Source: Caulobacter sp. 17J80-11 (lineage in GTDB: Bacteria > Pseudomonadota > Alphaproteobacteria > Caulobacterales > Caulobacteraceae). From it: a stretch of 64,000 nucleotides of DNA. The translations under genes were made by a program, and so were the position numbers. Under the pieces are notes generated by a model. It was given only the letters and a program-made list of their open reading frames with translations. It was not told the DNA's origin and did no database searches. The stretch covers positions 1 to 64,000 of the forward strand of contig NZ_JACSJI010000014.1 of assembly GCF_014349105.1 (NCBI RefSeq), written 5' to 3'. Positions 15,801 to 24,208 of the stretch are shown here, one piece after another (the stretch's first letter is position 1; every line of letters starts with the position of its first letter).

Positions 15801-16996
15801 TGATCGCCGCCGAAGACTTCGCCGTGCTCGTGAAGTGGAAGAACGCGCCATCATATGCCTTTGGGCGGGTGGGCGAAGTTGGCGTCGTTTCAGACGACGA
15901 GAAAGAAGCGTTCTGGCGGGTCTATAGCGCGCTTATGGCCGCTGCGGAGCATGCCAAAGATATTCACGGCGATGCCGCGCGCCTTTCCGTGAAGCGGATG
16001 AATTACTCGCGCGTGCGCGGGTCTCGGGGGCATCGTCCTAAGGACCTCTGGGCGTCGATTTGCGCCGAAGGTGCAGAGGTCTTCGAGGGCAAGCCTCAAG
16101 TCTATGCGATCGCGTCGCACCGGGGGCTTGAGGTCGGATTTGCGGCCTCGATTAGCGAAGACGACTACTTTGATGACGCCTCCAAGGAGCGAAATAGGGC
16201 TGTAATCCCCTTCATCAACGCGAAGCTCCCGTCGCCCACCGAGTCGTTGACCGCAGCTCTTGATGCGCGGCTGACGGCTGATGGTGACTGGCACTTCAAC
16301 AGCAAGACCCGGTTGGTTCCGGGGCAAGCTGGCTTTGGCGAGTTCTCTTCCGCCGCACAGCTATTCGCGCATTTGAAGGCGAAGGGTGATGAGGCTGGCG
16401 GAGGCGTGATTTGCCGCTTCTATCCGGCCACCGATCTCCATGACCTTGACCTCAAGGCTCAGTTCGCTGCAGCTCTGGATGTGTTCGCCCCATTGCTGGC
16501 CCGTTGCGCCCCCACTCCGTGGGACATTCAGGTGCGGCAAGAGCAGGCAGGCGTCAGCGCCGCAGGCGACGCCATCATTGTCGAGCCGGATAGCGAAGAG
16601 GACGGGCGAAAGAGGGTGCTCGCGGAGATCGCTCGTCGGCAGGGGCAAAAGGCGTTCCGAAACGGCTTGATTGACGCTTATGGGGGAGCGTGCGCGATCT
16701 CAGGGACGGCTGTGCTTGATGTCCTTCAGGCCGCCCATATCAGCCCGTATAACGGGCCGAAGACCAACCATGTCAGCAACGGGCTTCTTCTCCGGGCTGA
16801 CTTGCACACGCTCTTCGACCTGAAGCTGCTCACGATCAATCCCAACACCATGCGGGTCTCAGTTTCGCCGCTACTGCACGGAACGCCTTACGGGGAGTTC
16901 CACGACTTGGCGCTCCGGACCCCTGACAACGCTGGTCAAAAGCCCAGCACCGCTGCGCTGACCAAGCACTTTGCAACGGCTGTTGGTGGCAAGTGA
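15797..16996 (+). CDS. HNH_2 endonuclease coupled to MazG
   Basis: This is a 399-residue protein. The C-terminal quarter is an HNH_2 nuclease: YGGACAISG, then QAAHISPYNG (His314), then SNGLLLRADLHTLFD (Asn328, His337). This domain is found in many restriction endonucleases. The first 260 residues (DDYFDDASKERNRAVIPFIN and flanks) are unassigned and could recognise DNA, somewhat like McrB-type N-terminal domains. The start overlaps the MazG stop (GTGATG), showing tight coupling. It is probably a restriction-like effector. Confidence 0.8.
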   Translation: MMIAAEDFAVLVKWKNAPSYAFGRVGEVGVVSDDEKEAFWRVYSALMAAAEHAKDIHGDAARLSVKRMNYSRVRGSRGHRPKDLWASICAEGAEVFEGKPQVYAIASHRGLEVGFAASISEDDYFDDASKERNRAVIPFINAKLPSPTESLTAALDARLTADGDWHFNSKTRLVPGQAGFGEFSSAAQLFAHLKAKGDEAGGGVICRFYPATDLHDLDLKAQFAAALDVFAPLLARCAPTPWDIQVRQEQAGVSAAGDAIIVEPDSEEDGRKRVLAEIARRQGQKAFRNGLIDAYGGACAISGTAVLDVLQAAHISPYNGPKTNHVSNGLLLRADLHTLFDLKLLTINPNTMRVSVSPLLHGTPYGEFHDLALRTPDNAGQKPSTAALTKHFATAVGGK

Positions 16997-16997
16997 C

Positions 16998-17678
16998 CTA
17001 TCGTTGAGCGGCAGTTGCCTTTGAGCGCGGAAAGCGAAATTTGAACCCGCGGCCATGTGCTTCTTCGTGGCAATCGAAGCATAGCGTTACGCCGTTGTTG
17101 AGGTCGTAGCGAAGTTCAGGGTGCTCTTTCCAACGCTTGATGTGATGTGCATGCAGGTGGGTCTGCGAGCCGCATTTCACACAACGCCAACCGTCTCGGC
17201 TTTTTACCGCGCGGACCCATGCTTTTGCGCGATAGCGATTCCGATCTGGATCAACCGTAGGCTGGCCACCCTTCCAGTTCGGATTGTCCGCTCCAAGAAA
17301 GCGGTCCTTTTTCGCTGTCGACATTTTTTGGCGGGCGTCGTCCGTCGCTCGGGTGTGGCCTTTTTCCGAGCCGCGTGACCGGCGCTCGATGCCGTGGCGT
17401 TCAAGCCAAGTGCACACAATGCGAGGAGAGCATCCGATCAGTGCTGCGATCTCAGGCGTGCTCTTGCGTTCGGTGATGTAGCGAGCCTTCAGCCACTCAA
17501 CGTCATCGAGCAATGGGTTGTGCGGTTCCCCCGTGCCGCGCAGTGTGACGCCAGCGTTGTGCAGATACCGGAGCAGCGTGCGGTAGGGCACGTTGAGCCG
17601 CTGTCCAATTTGGCGCGAGGTCAGTCCCTCCACCGTGTAGAGGCGGACGAGTTCGGCGATATCGACGTTGTGGCGCAT
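16998..17678 (-). CDS. HTH-NUMOD3-HNH homing-type endonuclease
   Basis: This 226-residue protein starts MRHNVDIAELVRLYTVEG. Two helix-turn-helix segments come first (LTSRQIGQRLNVPYRTLL and STPEIAALIGCSPRIVCTWL). Next is a NUMOD3-like repeat (KMSTAKKDRFLGADNPNWKG). The C-terminal HNH is CVKCGSQTHLHAHHIKRW with NNGVTLCFDCHEEAHG. This order is typical of phage and homing HNH nucleases. An in-frame TTG 42 bases upstream is a less likely start. It is convergent with the HNH_2 gene, one base apart. It may be a selfish element within the island or take part in mobility. Confidence 0.85.
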   Translation of the reverse strand: MRHNVDIAELVRLYTVEGLTSRQIGQRLNVPYRTLLRYLHNAGVTLRGTGEPHNPLLDDVEWLKARYITERKSTPEIAALIGCSPRIVCTWLERHGIERRSRGSEKGHTRATDDARQKMSTAKKDRFLGADNPNWKGGQPTVDPDRNRYRAKAWVRAVKSRDGWRCVKCGSQTHLHAHHIKRWKEHPELRYDLNNGVTLCFDCHEEAHGRGFKFRFPRSKATAAQR

Positions 17679-17741
17679 CGGTAGCGGTTGTGGCTCAGGG
17701 GGCCTATTCAACCTGCACAACGCGAATGGGTTTCGAGTCGC

Positions 17742-18233
17742 CTAGAGCGGATTGAGAAGGGGCTTCCCGAGAGGGCTCGCGCCACCGCTTTGGATCGCTC
17801 TTTCGAGCGCGAATGCGGAACTTGGTGAAGGGCAGGCGGCCCATCTAAAGCCAAGCTCCTCCCGGACGTAGTTTCGGGTCTCTCGATCTAGCGACAGTTT
17901 GCCTTCAGCGACTTCCCCCAGTCGGTTTCCTAGGCGAGGCAGCACCAGTCGGTCACAGACATAGATGCAGAATTGGTCGCCCGAACGTGCGCCCGAGGCG
18001 TGGGACTCCAATCGTCCGTAAGGCCCCTTGGAGGCAGGCGAGGGCGAGAGGCTTCGTCCTGCCATGCCGACGTATAGGAACGCTCCATCCCGACGCCAGA
18101 CAGTATAGACGAGCGACCCGGTCCTAGGGACGGTCGGGTGTGGCCAATCCGAAAACCAATGGATCGGGCCTTCAAAGAGGTCGCCAAAGGCGGCTTCCCG
18201 ACTGTTTGGCAAGGAGGGCGGCGCGGCGTCCAT
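17742..18233 (-). CDS. GIY-YIG-like nuclease domain protein
   Basis: This is a 163-residue protein. SLVYTVWRRDGAFLYVGMAG carries the two short strands of the GIY-YIG fold (VYT and YVG). A conserved arginine follows in YGRLESH, then a glutamate in LERAIQ and an asparagine near the end (LLNPL). The sites are degenerate but complete, so it may be active. It lies just upstream of the HNH homing-type gene on the same strand, and close to the island end. The start has no strong ribosome site. Confidence 0.72.
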   Translation of the reverse strand: MDAAPPSLPNSREAAFGDLFEGPIHWFSDWPHPTVPRTGSLVYTVWRRDGAFLYVGMAGRSLSPSPASKGPYGRLESHASGARSGDQFCIYVCDRLVLPRLGNRLGEVAEGKLSLDRETRNYVREELGFRWAACPSPSSAFALERAIQSGGASPLGKPLLNPL

Positions 18234-18301
18234 ACCGCTACGCTAACGGGCTTTCCCTCGAAAGAGGAGGTCGGTCAGGAAATGTCGATCGCGCGCATGC
18301 T

Positions 18302-18321
18302 TTAGGGCGAAATTTAGGGCG
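18302..18321. repeat. Probable integrase arm-type sites, right end of island 1
   Basis: Two direct TTAGGGC units, 18 of 20 identical to the block at 5878-5897. They lie 55 bases inside the tRNA-Ser att copy. The pair is the strongest evidence, besides the att repeats, that 5.75-18.39 kb is one mobile unit. Confidence 0.6.
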
Positions 18322-18376
18322 CTAGCGCGACCGTTCGCCGTTTTCCCCGCTAAAACAATCGGTTCAGCTCGGGGAA

Positions 18377-18466
18377 TGGCGGTGAGAGAGGGATTCGAAC
18401 CCTCGATAGAGTTTCCCCTATACACGCGTTCCAGGCGTGCGCCTTCAACCACTCGGCCACCTCACC
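18377..18466 (-). tRNA. tRNA-Ser(GGA)
   Basis: A complete serine tRNA on the minus strand. It reads GGTGAGGTGGCCGAGTGG at the 5' end, a CTGGAAC anticodon loop (anticodon GGA), the long variable arm typical of serine tRNAs, a TTCGAATC T-loop and an encoded CCA. The 3' 14 bases (18377-18390) are the right att repeat of island 1, so the tRNA remains whole after integration. It decodes UCC and UCU. Confidence 0.96.
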
Positions 18467-18627
18467 CCACGTCGCGGCGGAGCTGAGCCCGGCGGCGCGA
18501 AGGTCGCGCAATATACTCATGGCGAGGCCGGGGACAAGCCGTGCTTTAGACGAACTTCGCCCACTGGCGCCGGACGGCGCAGGGCCTATGTTCTGCGGCG
18601 AATTTCGTCCGTTCCGGAGACCCCGCC

Positions 18628-19274
<647 letters not shown>

Positions 19275-19278
<4 letters not shown>

Positions 19279-20306
19279 GTGCGGGTCAGCGCGGTGCGCA
19301 GCAGGTCCACCGCCACCGCGCCCTGCTCGCCGTAGACCTTGTCCGGCCAGTCCGGGTCGAGGCGGTCGAGCGTCAGGAACAGGCCCAGGCCCATTTCCTG
19401 GGACCACCATTTGCGCCCGCCGCGCATCAGGTCCATCGCCGCCTCGCGTGACATGCTCGCGCCCTTCGGGTCGGACAGCCAGGCGTAGCCGGCCCAGTTG
19501 CCGGCGCCCTCGAAGGTCAGGAATACGTCCTCGACCTCGGCGAAGTCGGCGCTCTCGCCGGTGAAGCTGCGGGCGCGGCGGGCGTCGATGGAGGCCAGGG
19601 CCTCGGCCGCCAGCCGGCGGGTTTCGGCGAGGTCCCGCGCGGCGGCGGCGCGGTAGAACAGGTCGGTCTCGCGCGCGACGGCGGCGCTGAAGGCCGGATC
19701 GCCTCCGAAGCGCTTCTGCACGATGTCGTCGTCGGCGTCCGGCGGCAGCACGCCCTGGGCGGTCAGGGCGTCGAGCCGGCGGCCCAGCGCCGCGACCTGC
19801 CGGACGTGGCTGATCTCGTGCACGAAGACGGCATTCAGCAGGGCCGGCGGTCGGCCCCGCAGGGTCTGGGCCCAGACCTGCGGCAGGCCCATGACGAAGA
19901 ACACCCGCCCGGTGGTGTTCTGGGCCGCGAAGGCCAGCGGCCTGGCGCGCACGGTCTTGCCGTCGGGCAGGCCGACCTCGCCGGAATGCGGCGCGCTCCA
20001 GACCTTCAGCTCGCCCTCGCTGGTGCGCACCACGGCGTCCAGCGGCCGGTAGCCGTCAGGCGCGGCCGAGCCCGCCGCCGACAGCCGGTAGGCGCAGGCC
20101 GCGTCGAACAGCACGATCTCGGGCGGCGCGGCCGGGGGCAGGTTCAGCCGGGTGTCGCGCACGAGGTCCCAGGCGGCGAGCGCGCCGCGGGTCCAGGCGG
20201 CGGTCTCGCCCTCGAACGGGCAGGCGGGCTGGGCCTCGGTCCCGCAGGCGGCCAGCAGGGCGGCGAAGCCGGCCGCGGCGAAGATCAGGGGGCGCGATCG
20301 GTCCAT
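19275..20306 (-). CDS. Putative lipoprotein metallopeptidase (HExxH)
   Basis: This 343-residue protein has a signal ending in a lipobox (ALLAACGTE). The central VHEISHVRQ carries HExxH, the zinc site of many metallopeptidases, and a later glutamate-rich stretch ([12 protein letters not shown]) could supply the third ligand. I do not recognise a named family. It is probably anchored in the periplasmic membrane face. It is convergent with msrA and divergent from the MmcQ/YjbR-like gene. Confidence 0.65.
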
Positions 20307-20375
20307 CTCCCCTCAACGGTTTCGGACCGCGAACGTGCGAGCTACAAGCACGAGACCCTAGGGGAGGGGATCACA

Positions 20376-20729
20376 GTGACCTTCGACGAGTTCGACGCCG
20401 CCGCCAAAGCCCTGCCTGGCGTCACCTTCGACATCAAGTGGGGAAAGGACCGGGTCTATTCGGTCGGCGACAAGATGTTCGCCGTGGCCGGGCAGCTGGG
20501 CGAAGAGGCCCCGCGCTGGTGCATGAAGGTCTCCGACGCCTCGTTCGAGCAGCTGTGCGAGGAAGGCGTGGCCGAGCCGGCGCCCTACCTGGCCCGCAAC
20601 AAGTGGGTGCTGTTCAGATCTGCGGACGCGATCCCGGCCGATCAGCTGAAAGCCTACCTGGTGAACGCCCACGCCCTGATCGCGGCCAAGCTGTCGAAGA
20701 AAGCTCGGCGCGAGCTGGGGATGCTCTGA
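20376..20729 (+). CDS. MmcQ/YjbR family protein
   Basis: This 117-residue protein belongs to the MmcQ/YjbR (DUF419) family, small proteins with a CyaY-like or double-wing DNA-binding fold and no settled role. Motifs are VTFDIKWGKDRVYSVGDKMF and WCMKVS, and AARNKWVLF-like ARNKWVLF. GGGGAGGGG lies before the GTG at 20376; the longer open frame upstream is an antisense shadow of the metallopeptidase gene. A palindromic repeat follows it. Confidence 0.85.
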   Translation: MTFDEFDAAAKALPGVTFDIKWGKDRVYSVGDKMFAVAGQLGEEAPRWCMKVSDASFEQLCEEGVAEPAPYLARNKWVLFRSADAIPADQLKAYLVNAHALIAAKLSKKARRELGML

Positions 20730-20737
20730 CGAGACCT

Positions 20738-20908
20738 CCCTTCTCCCCTTGCGGGAGAAGGTGTCCGGCGGAGCCGGACGGATGAGGGGTGTCTGCGCCG
20801 AGACTTCAGGACTATGGCGCTTGGTATCGGTCAACGTCAGACGTCGCGCCGGCACCCCTCATCCGACGCGCTCCGCGCGCCACCTTCTCCCGCAAGGGGA
20901 GAAGGGGC
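20738..20908. repeat. Inverted pair of palindromic intergenic repeats
   Basis: The left unit (20738-20793) and right unit (20852-20908) are inverted copies built on CTTCTCCCCTTGCGGGAGAA and CCCCTCATCC. Each unit holds internal hairpins. A related short hairpin is at 58323-58353. Such intergenic elements are widespread in Caulobacteraceae and related bacteria. Here the pair fills the gap between two convergent genes and could end both transcripts. Confidence 0.75.
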
Positions 20909-20909
20909 G

Positions 20910-21377
20910 TTAAGCCCGCACGGCCTTGGCCGCGTAACACCCGCGCTTGGCGTAGTGCAGGTGGACGTAGGCCGTGTCCGGCCGGGCCAGCATCGGCTCC
21001 AGCACCCGCTCCAGCTCCGCGCCGTCGACCAGGTCGGCGTCGACCATCAGGTGCCCGGCGTCGAAGGCGCGCACCGACAGCGGGCGGCGGCGAAGCGCGG
21101 CGGGCACGACCCCGACCGCGTCGAAGGCCGCTCCGGTCCCCTCACGCACGAAGATGGCGTGGCGCGAACGGTAGGGCGTGTCGGCCGGCTGGTGCTCGTA
21201 GTTCAGCAGCAGGACCGTTTCGCCGGGAGCGGCGTCGTCCAGGGTGATCCGGCACGGGGCGGCGTTCGGCGCGACGACGGCCACGCGGCTGACGCCGAGC
21301 GCGGCCAGTTCGGCGTCCGGGCGGCCGATCAGGTGGGCGAAGTCTGCGGCCGGCAGGCCGGTGATGCGGAAGGTCAT
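20910..21377 (-). CDS. DUF1203 family protein
   Basis: This 155-residue protein starts MTFRITGLPAADFAHLIG, with AAGGAG nine bases upstream deciding the start. Typical DUF1203 segments are visible: PCRITLDDAAPGETVLLLNY, then HQPADTPYRSRHAIFVREG, and YVHLHYAKRGCYAAKAVRA at the end. The biochemical role is unknown. It is cytoplasmic. It shares its strand with the lipoprotein gene upstream and ends at the palindromic repeat. Confidence 0.85.
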   Translation of the reverse strand: MTFRITGLPAADFAHLIGRPDAELAALGVSRVAVVAPNAAPCRITLDDAAPGETVLLLNYEHQPADTPYRSRHAIFVREGTGAAFDAVGVVPAALRRRPLSVRAFDAGHLMVDADLVDGAELERVLEPMLARPDTAYVHLHYAKRGCYAAKAVRA

Positions 21378-21440
21378 GGGGAGGCTCCTTTTCGAGGAGC
21401 CTCGCGCCAAGCGGGCCGCGCCGCGACCCGGATCTTGTGA

Positions 21441-21959
21441 TCAGCTCAGAGTGACGGAGCGGGTCTTGCCGCCGCGGGCCTCGACCCGCTGCATGATCAC
21501 CCGGCCCTCGGCCTCGCCGGCGACCGGCTTGACCGGGGCGATCACGAACCAGGCGCCGTCGGGCAGGCCCTGGAAGGCGAAGCCGCCCTTGGCGTCGCAG
21601 CGGACCGAGCGGACATAGCGGCTGTAGTCGGCGCCGGCCTCGCCCACCTGGCGGCTGCGCACCTCGCTGACCGTGCGCACGGCCTTGTCCGGCGAGCCGT
21701 AGAGGCGCGCCATGCGGGCGCGCGAGTAGGGGGTGTCCGGCGTCAGGCCGACGGCGGCGCCGGCGCAGGTCCAGGCCTTGCCGTCCAGCTGGTAGGCCAC
21801 CTTGCCCAGGATCACGTTCGAGCCGGCCCCGACCGACCAGGCGAAGTCGTCCGCCTTGAAGGTGTTGGCCGCGGTCGGCGGCGGCGGCGGCGCGGGCGTC
21901 ACGGTGGCGCAGGCCGACAGGGTCGCGGCGGAGACGGCGAGGAGCAGGAGGCGTTTCAT
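21441..21959 (-). CDS. Hypothetical lipoprotein
   Basis: This is a 172-residue protein with a lipoprotein signal (MKRLLLLAVSAATLSACA), then a proline-rich spacer. The mature domain includes GKVAYQLDGKAWTCAGAAVG and YVRSVRCDAKGGFAFQGLPD; the second part resembles a carboxypeptidase-regulatory-like beta-sandwich. No catalytic motif is evident. It lies 63 bases upstream of the DUF1203 gene on the same strand and is divergent from the OPT transporter. Confidence 0.65.
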   Translation of the reverse strand: MKRLLLLAVSAATLSACATVTPAPPPPPTAANTFKADDFAWSVGAGSNVILGKVAYQLDGKAWTCAGAAVGLTPDTPYSRARMARLYGSPDKAVRTVSEVRSRQVGEAGADYSRYVRSVRCDAKGGFAFQGLPDGAWFVIAPVKPVAGEAEGRVIMQRVEARGGKTRSVTLS

Positions 21960-22107
21960 AGCTTAGCCTTAGCAAGTCCCCTCGCGGCTGAAAACGCCTG
22001 CGCCGCCGGCCGGTTGCCGCAGGCGGGCGCTTTGGTGAAGGCTGGTCCGCGCTGCGGATATCTGTCACGAGTAGCCCCAAAGCCAAGCTCGCATTCGCAG
22101 GCGCAAC

Positions 22108-24144
22108 GTGACCCAGCACAGCTCAGCTCCGCCCCGTACGGAACTCACCCTCCGAGGCCTGATCCTCGGCGCCCTCATCACCGTGGTGTTCACCGCGGCC
22201 AACGTCTTCCTCGGCCTGAAGGTCGGCCTGACCTTCGCCTCGTCGATCCCGGCGGCCGTGATCTCCATGGCCATCCTGCGCGGGTTCAAGAACTCGACCA
22301 TCCAGGAAAACAACATCGTCCAGACCGTCGCTTCGGCGGCGGGCACCCTCTCGTCGGTGATCTTCGTCCTGCCGGGCCTGGTCATCGTCGGCTGGTGGTC
22401 GGGCTTCCCGTTCTGGCAGGCCTTCGGGGTCTGCGCGCTGGGCGGCATCCTGGGCGTGATGTACTCGATCCCGCTGCGCCGGGCGCTGGTGACCAATTCC
22501 GACCTGCCCTATCCGGAAGGCGTCGCCGCCGCCGAAGTTCTGCAGGTGGGCGCCGGTGAAAAGGCGACCGATCCGGCGTCCGTGGCCGAAAGCAAGGCCG
22601 GGGTGAAGGTGATCACCGCCGGCGCGATCGCCGCCGCCGGCGTCGCCCTGACCAAGGCCATGCGCCTGCTGGTCGACGAACCGGCCCGCTTCTTCACCGC
22701 GCCGTGGGGCGGGGTGACGGGGGTGCGTCCGGGCTTCTCGCTGGCCCTGATGGGCGTCGGCCACCTGGTCGGCGTGTCGGTCGGCTTCGCCATGCTGGTC
22801 GGCCTGGGAGTCGCCTGGCTCTGGGGCGTGCCGCACTACTCCTCGCTCGGCCCGATCACCGACATGGCGGCGGCCGGCGGCGCGGCCTTCCGGGAACACG
22901 TGCGCTACGTCGGCGCCGGCGTGATCGGCACGGCCGCGGTGTGGACCCTGCTCAAGCTGGTGAAGCCGGTGGCCGGCGGCCTGGCCTCGGCCATCACCGC
23001 CCAGAAGCGCCGCGGCTCCGGCGAGACCCTGGAGCGCACCGAGCAGGACATCCCGATCGGCATCGTCGGCCTGATCAGCCTGCTCAGCCTGATCCCGATC
23101 AGCGTGCTGCTGACCGGTTTCGTCCAGGGCGGCGCGCTGGCCTCGATGACCGTGCCGCTGGTGGCCGCCGCCCTGGCCTACATCGTGGTCATCGGCCTGC
23201 TGGTCGCCGCCGTGGTCGGCTACATGGCCGGCCTGATCGGTTCGTCCAACAGCCCCCTGTCGGGCATCGGCATCCTGGCCGTGGTCGGCGCCGCCGGCCT
23301 GCTGGCCGTCTTCGTCAAGCCGCTGGTCGGCGAGGCCGCCAGCCTGACCCTGATCGCCTTCGCCCTGTTCACCACCGCGGTGGTGTTCACCGTCGGCACC
23401 ATCGCCAACGACAACCTGCAGGACCTGAAGACCGGCCAGCTGGTCGACGCCACGCCGTGGAAGCAGCAGGTCGCCCTGATCTTCGGCGTGCTGGCCGGCG
23501 CGGTGGTGATCCCGCCGGTGCTGGTCGTGCTGGGCCAGGCCTACGGCTACGCCGGGGTGGCGGGGGCGGGCGCCCACGCCCTGCCGGCCCCGCAGGCCAA
23601 CCTGATCGCCGACCTGGCGCGCGGCATCCTGCGCGGCGACCTGCCGGAGGTGGAGATGCTGACCGGCGTCGCCATCGGCGCCTTCATCATCCTGGTCGAC
23701 GAGCTGCTGGGTAAGGCCAAGCTGATGCGCCTGCCGCCGCTGGCCGTGGGCCTGGGCGTCTACCTGCCGATGTCCTCGACCCTGTTCGTGGTGATCGGCG
23801 CGGTGATCGGCCGGGTGTTCGAAGGCCTGGTCGGCAATAAGCCGTCCGGCGAGATCTCCAAGCGGCTGGGCGTGCTGCTGGCCTCGGGCCTGATCGTCGG
23901 CGAGAGCCTGTTCGGCGTGTTCAACGCCGGCATCGTCGCCGCCGCCCAGACCGGCCTGCTGGCGGGCCTGGGCCTGGCCAAGGACGACCCGCGCGCCGAG
24001 GCCCCGCTGGCCCCGGCCTTCACCGCGTCGTGGGTGGAGAGCGACCAGGCCATGTACCTGACCACCGGCCTGTTCATCCTGCTGGTGTTCGGCCTCTACG
24101 CCTGGACCGCCGCCCAGGGACGCAAGGCGGCCAAGGCCGCCTGA
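22108..24144 (+). CDS. OPT family oligopeptide transporter
   Basis: This 678-residue, roughly 16-helix inner-membrane protein matches the bacterial OPT family, which carries oligopeptides or metal chelates with protons. Key segments are GLILGALITVVFTAANVFLG at the start, NSTIQENNIVQTVASAAG, YPEGVAAAEVLQVG and the SSNSPLSGIGILA loop. Start is a GTG. A strong terminator follows 26 bases after the stop. It is alone in its transcript, so its substrate cannot be read from neighbours. Confidence 0.93.
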   Translation: MTQHSSAPPRTELTLRGLILGALITVVFTAANVFLGLKVGLTFASSIPAAVISMAILRGFKNSTIQENNIVQTVASAAGTLSSVIFVLPGLVIVGWWSGFPFWQAFGVCALGGILGVMYSIPLRRALVTNSDLPYPEGVAAAEVLQVGAGEKATDPASVAESKAGVKVITAGAIAAAGVALTKAMRLLVDEPARFFTAPWGGVTGVRPGFSLALMGVGHLVGVSVGFAMLVGLGVAWLWGVPHYSSLGPITDMAAAGGAAFREHVRYVGAGVIGTAAVWTLLKLVKPVAGGLASAITAQKRRGSGETLERTEQDIPIGIVGLISLLSLIPISVLLTGFVQGGALASMTVPLVAAALAYIVVIGLLVAAVVGYMAGLIGSSNSPLSGIGILAVVGAAGLLAVFVKPLVGEAASLTLIAFALFTTAVVFTVGTIANDNLQDLKTGQLVDATPWKQQVALIFGVLAGAVVIPPVLVVLGQAYGYAGVAGAGAHALPAPQANLIADLARGILRGDLPEVEMLTGVAIGAFIILVDELLGKAKLMRLPPLAVGLGVYLPMSSTLFVVIGAVIGRVFEGLVGNKPSGEISKRLGVLLASGLIVGESLFGVFNAGIVAAAQTGLLAGLGLAKDDPRAEAPLAPAFTASWVESDQAMYLTTGLFILLVFGLYAWTAAQGRKAAKAA

Positions 24145-24169
24145 CGCCGGTCGGAGCGTAAACGAAGAA

Positions 24170-24200
24170 GGCCGGGCGGCTCGCGTCGCCCGGCCTTTTT
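24170..24200 (+). terminator. Intrinsic terminator after the OPT gene
   Basis: GGCCGGGCG, a short loop, CGCCCGGCC and five T. It lies between the OPT gene and the convergent esterase gene. Confidence 0.88.
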
Positions 24201-24208
24201 CTTTGCCG

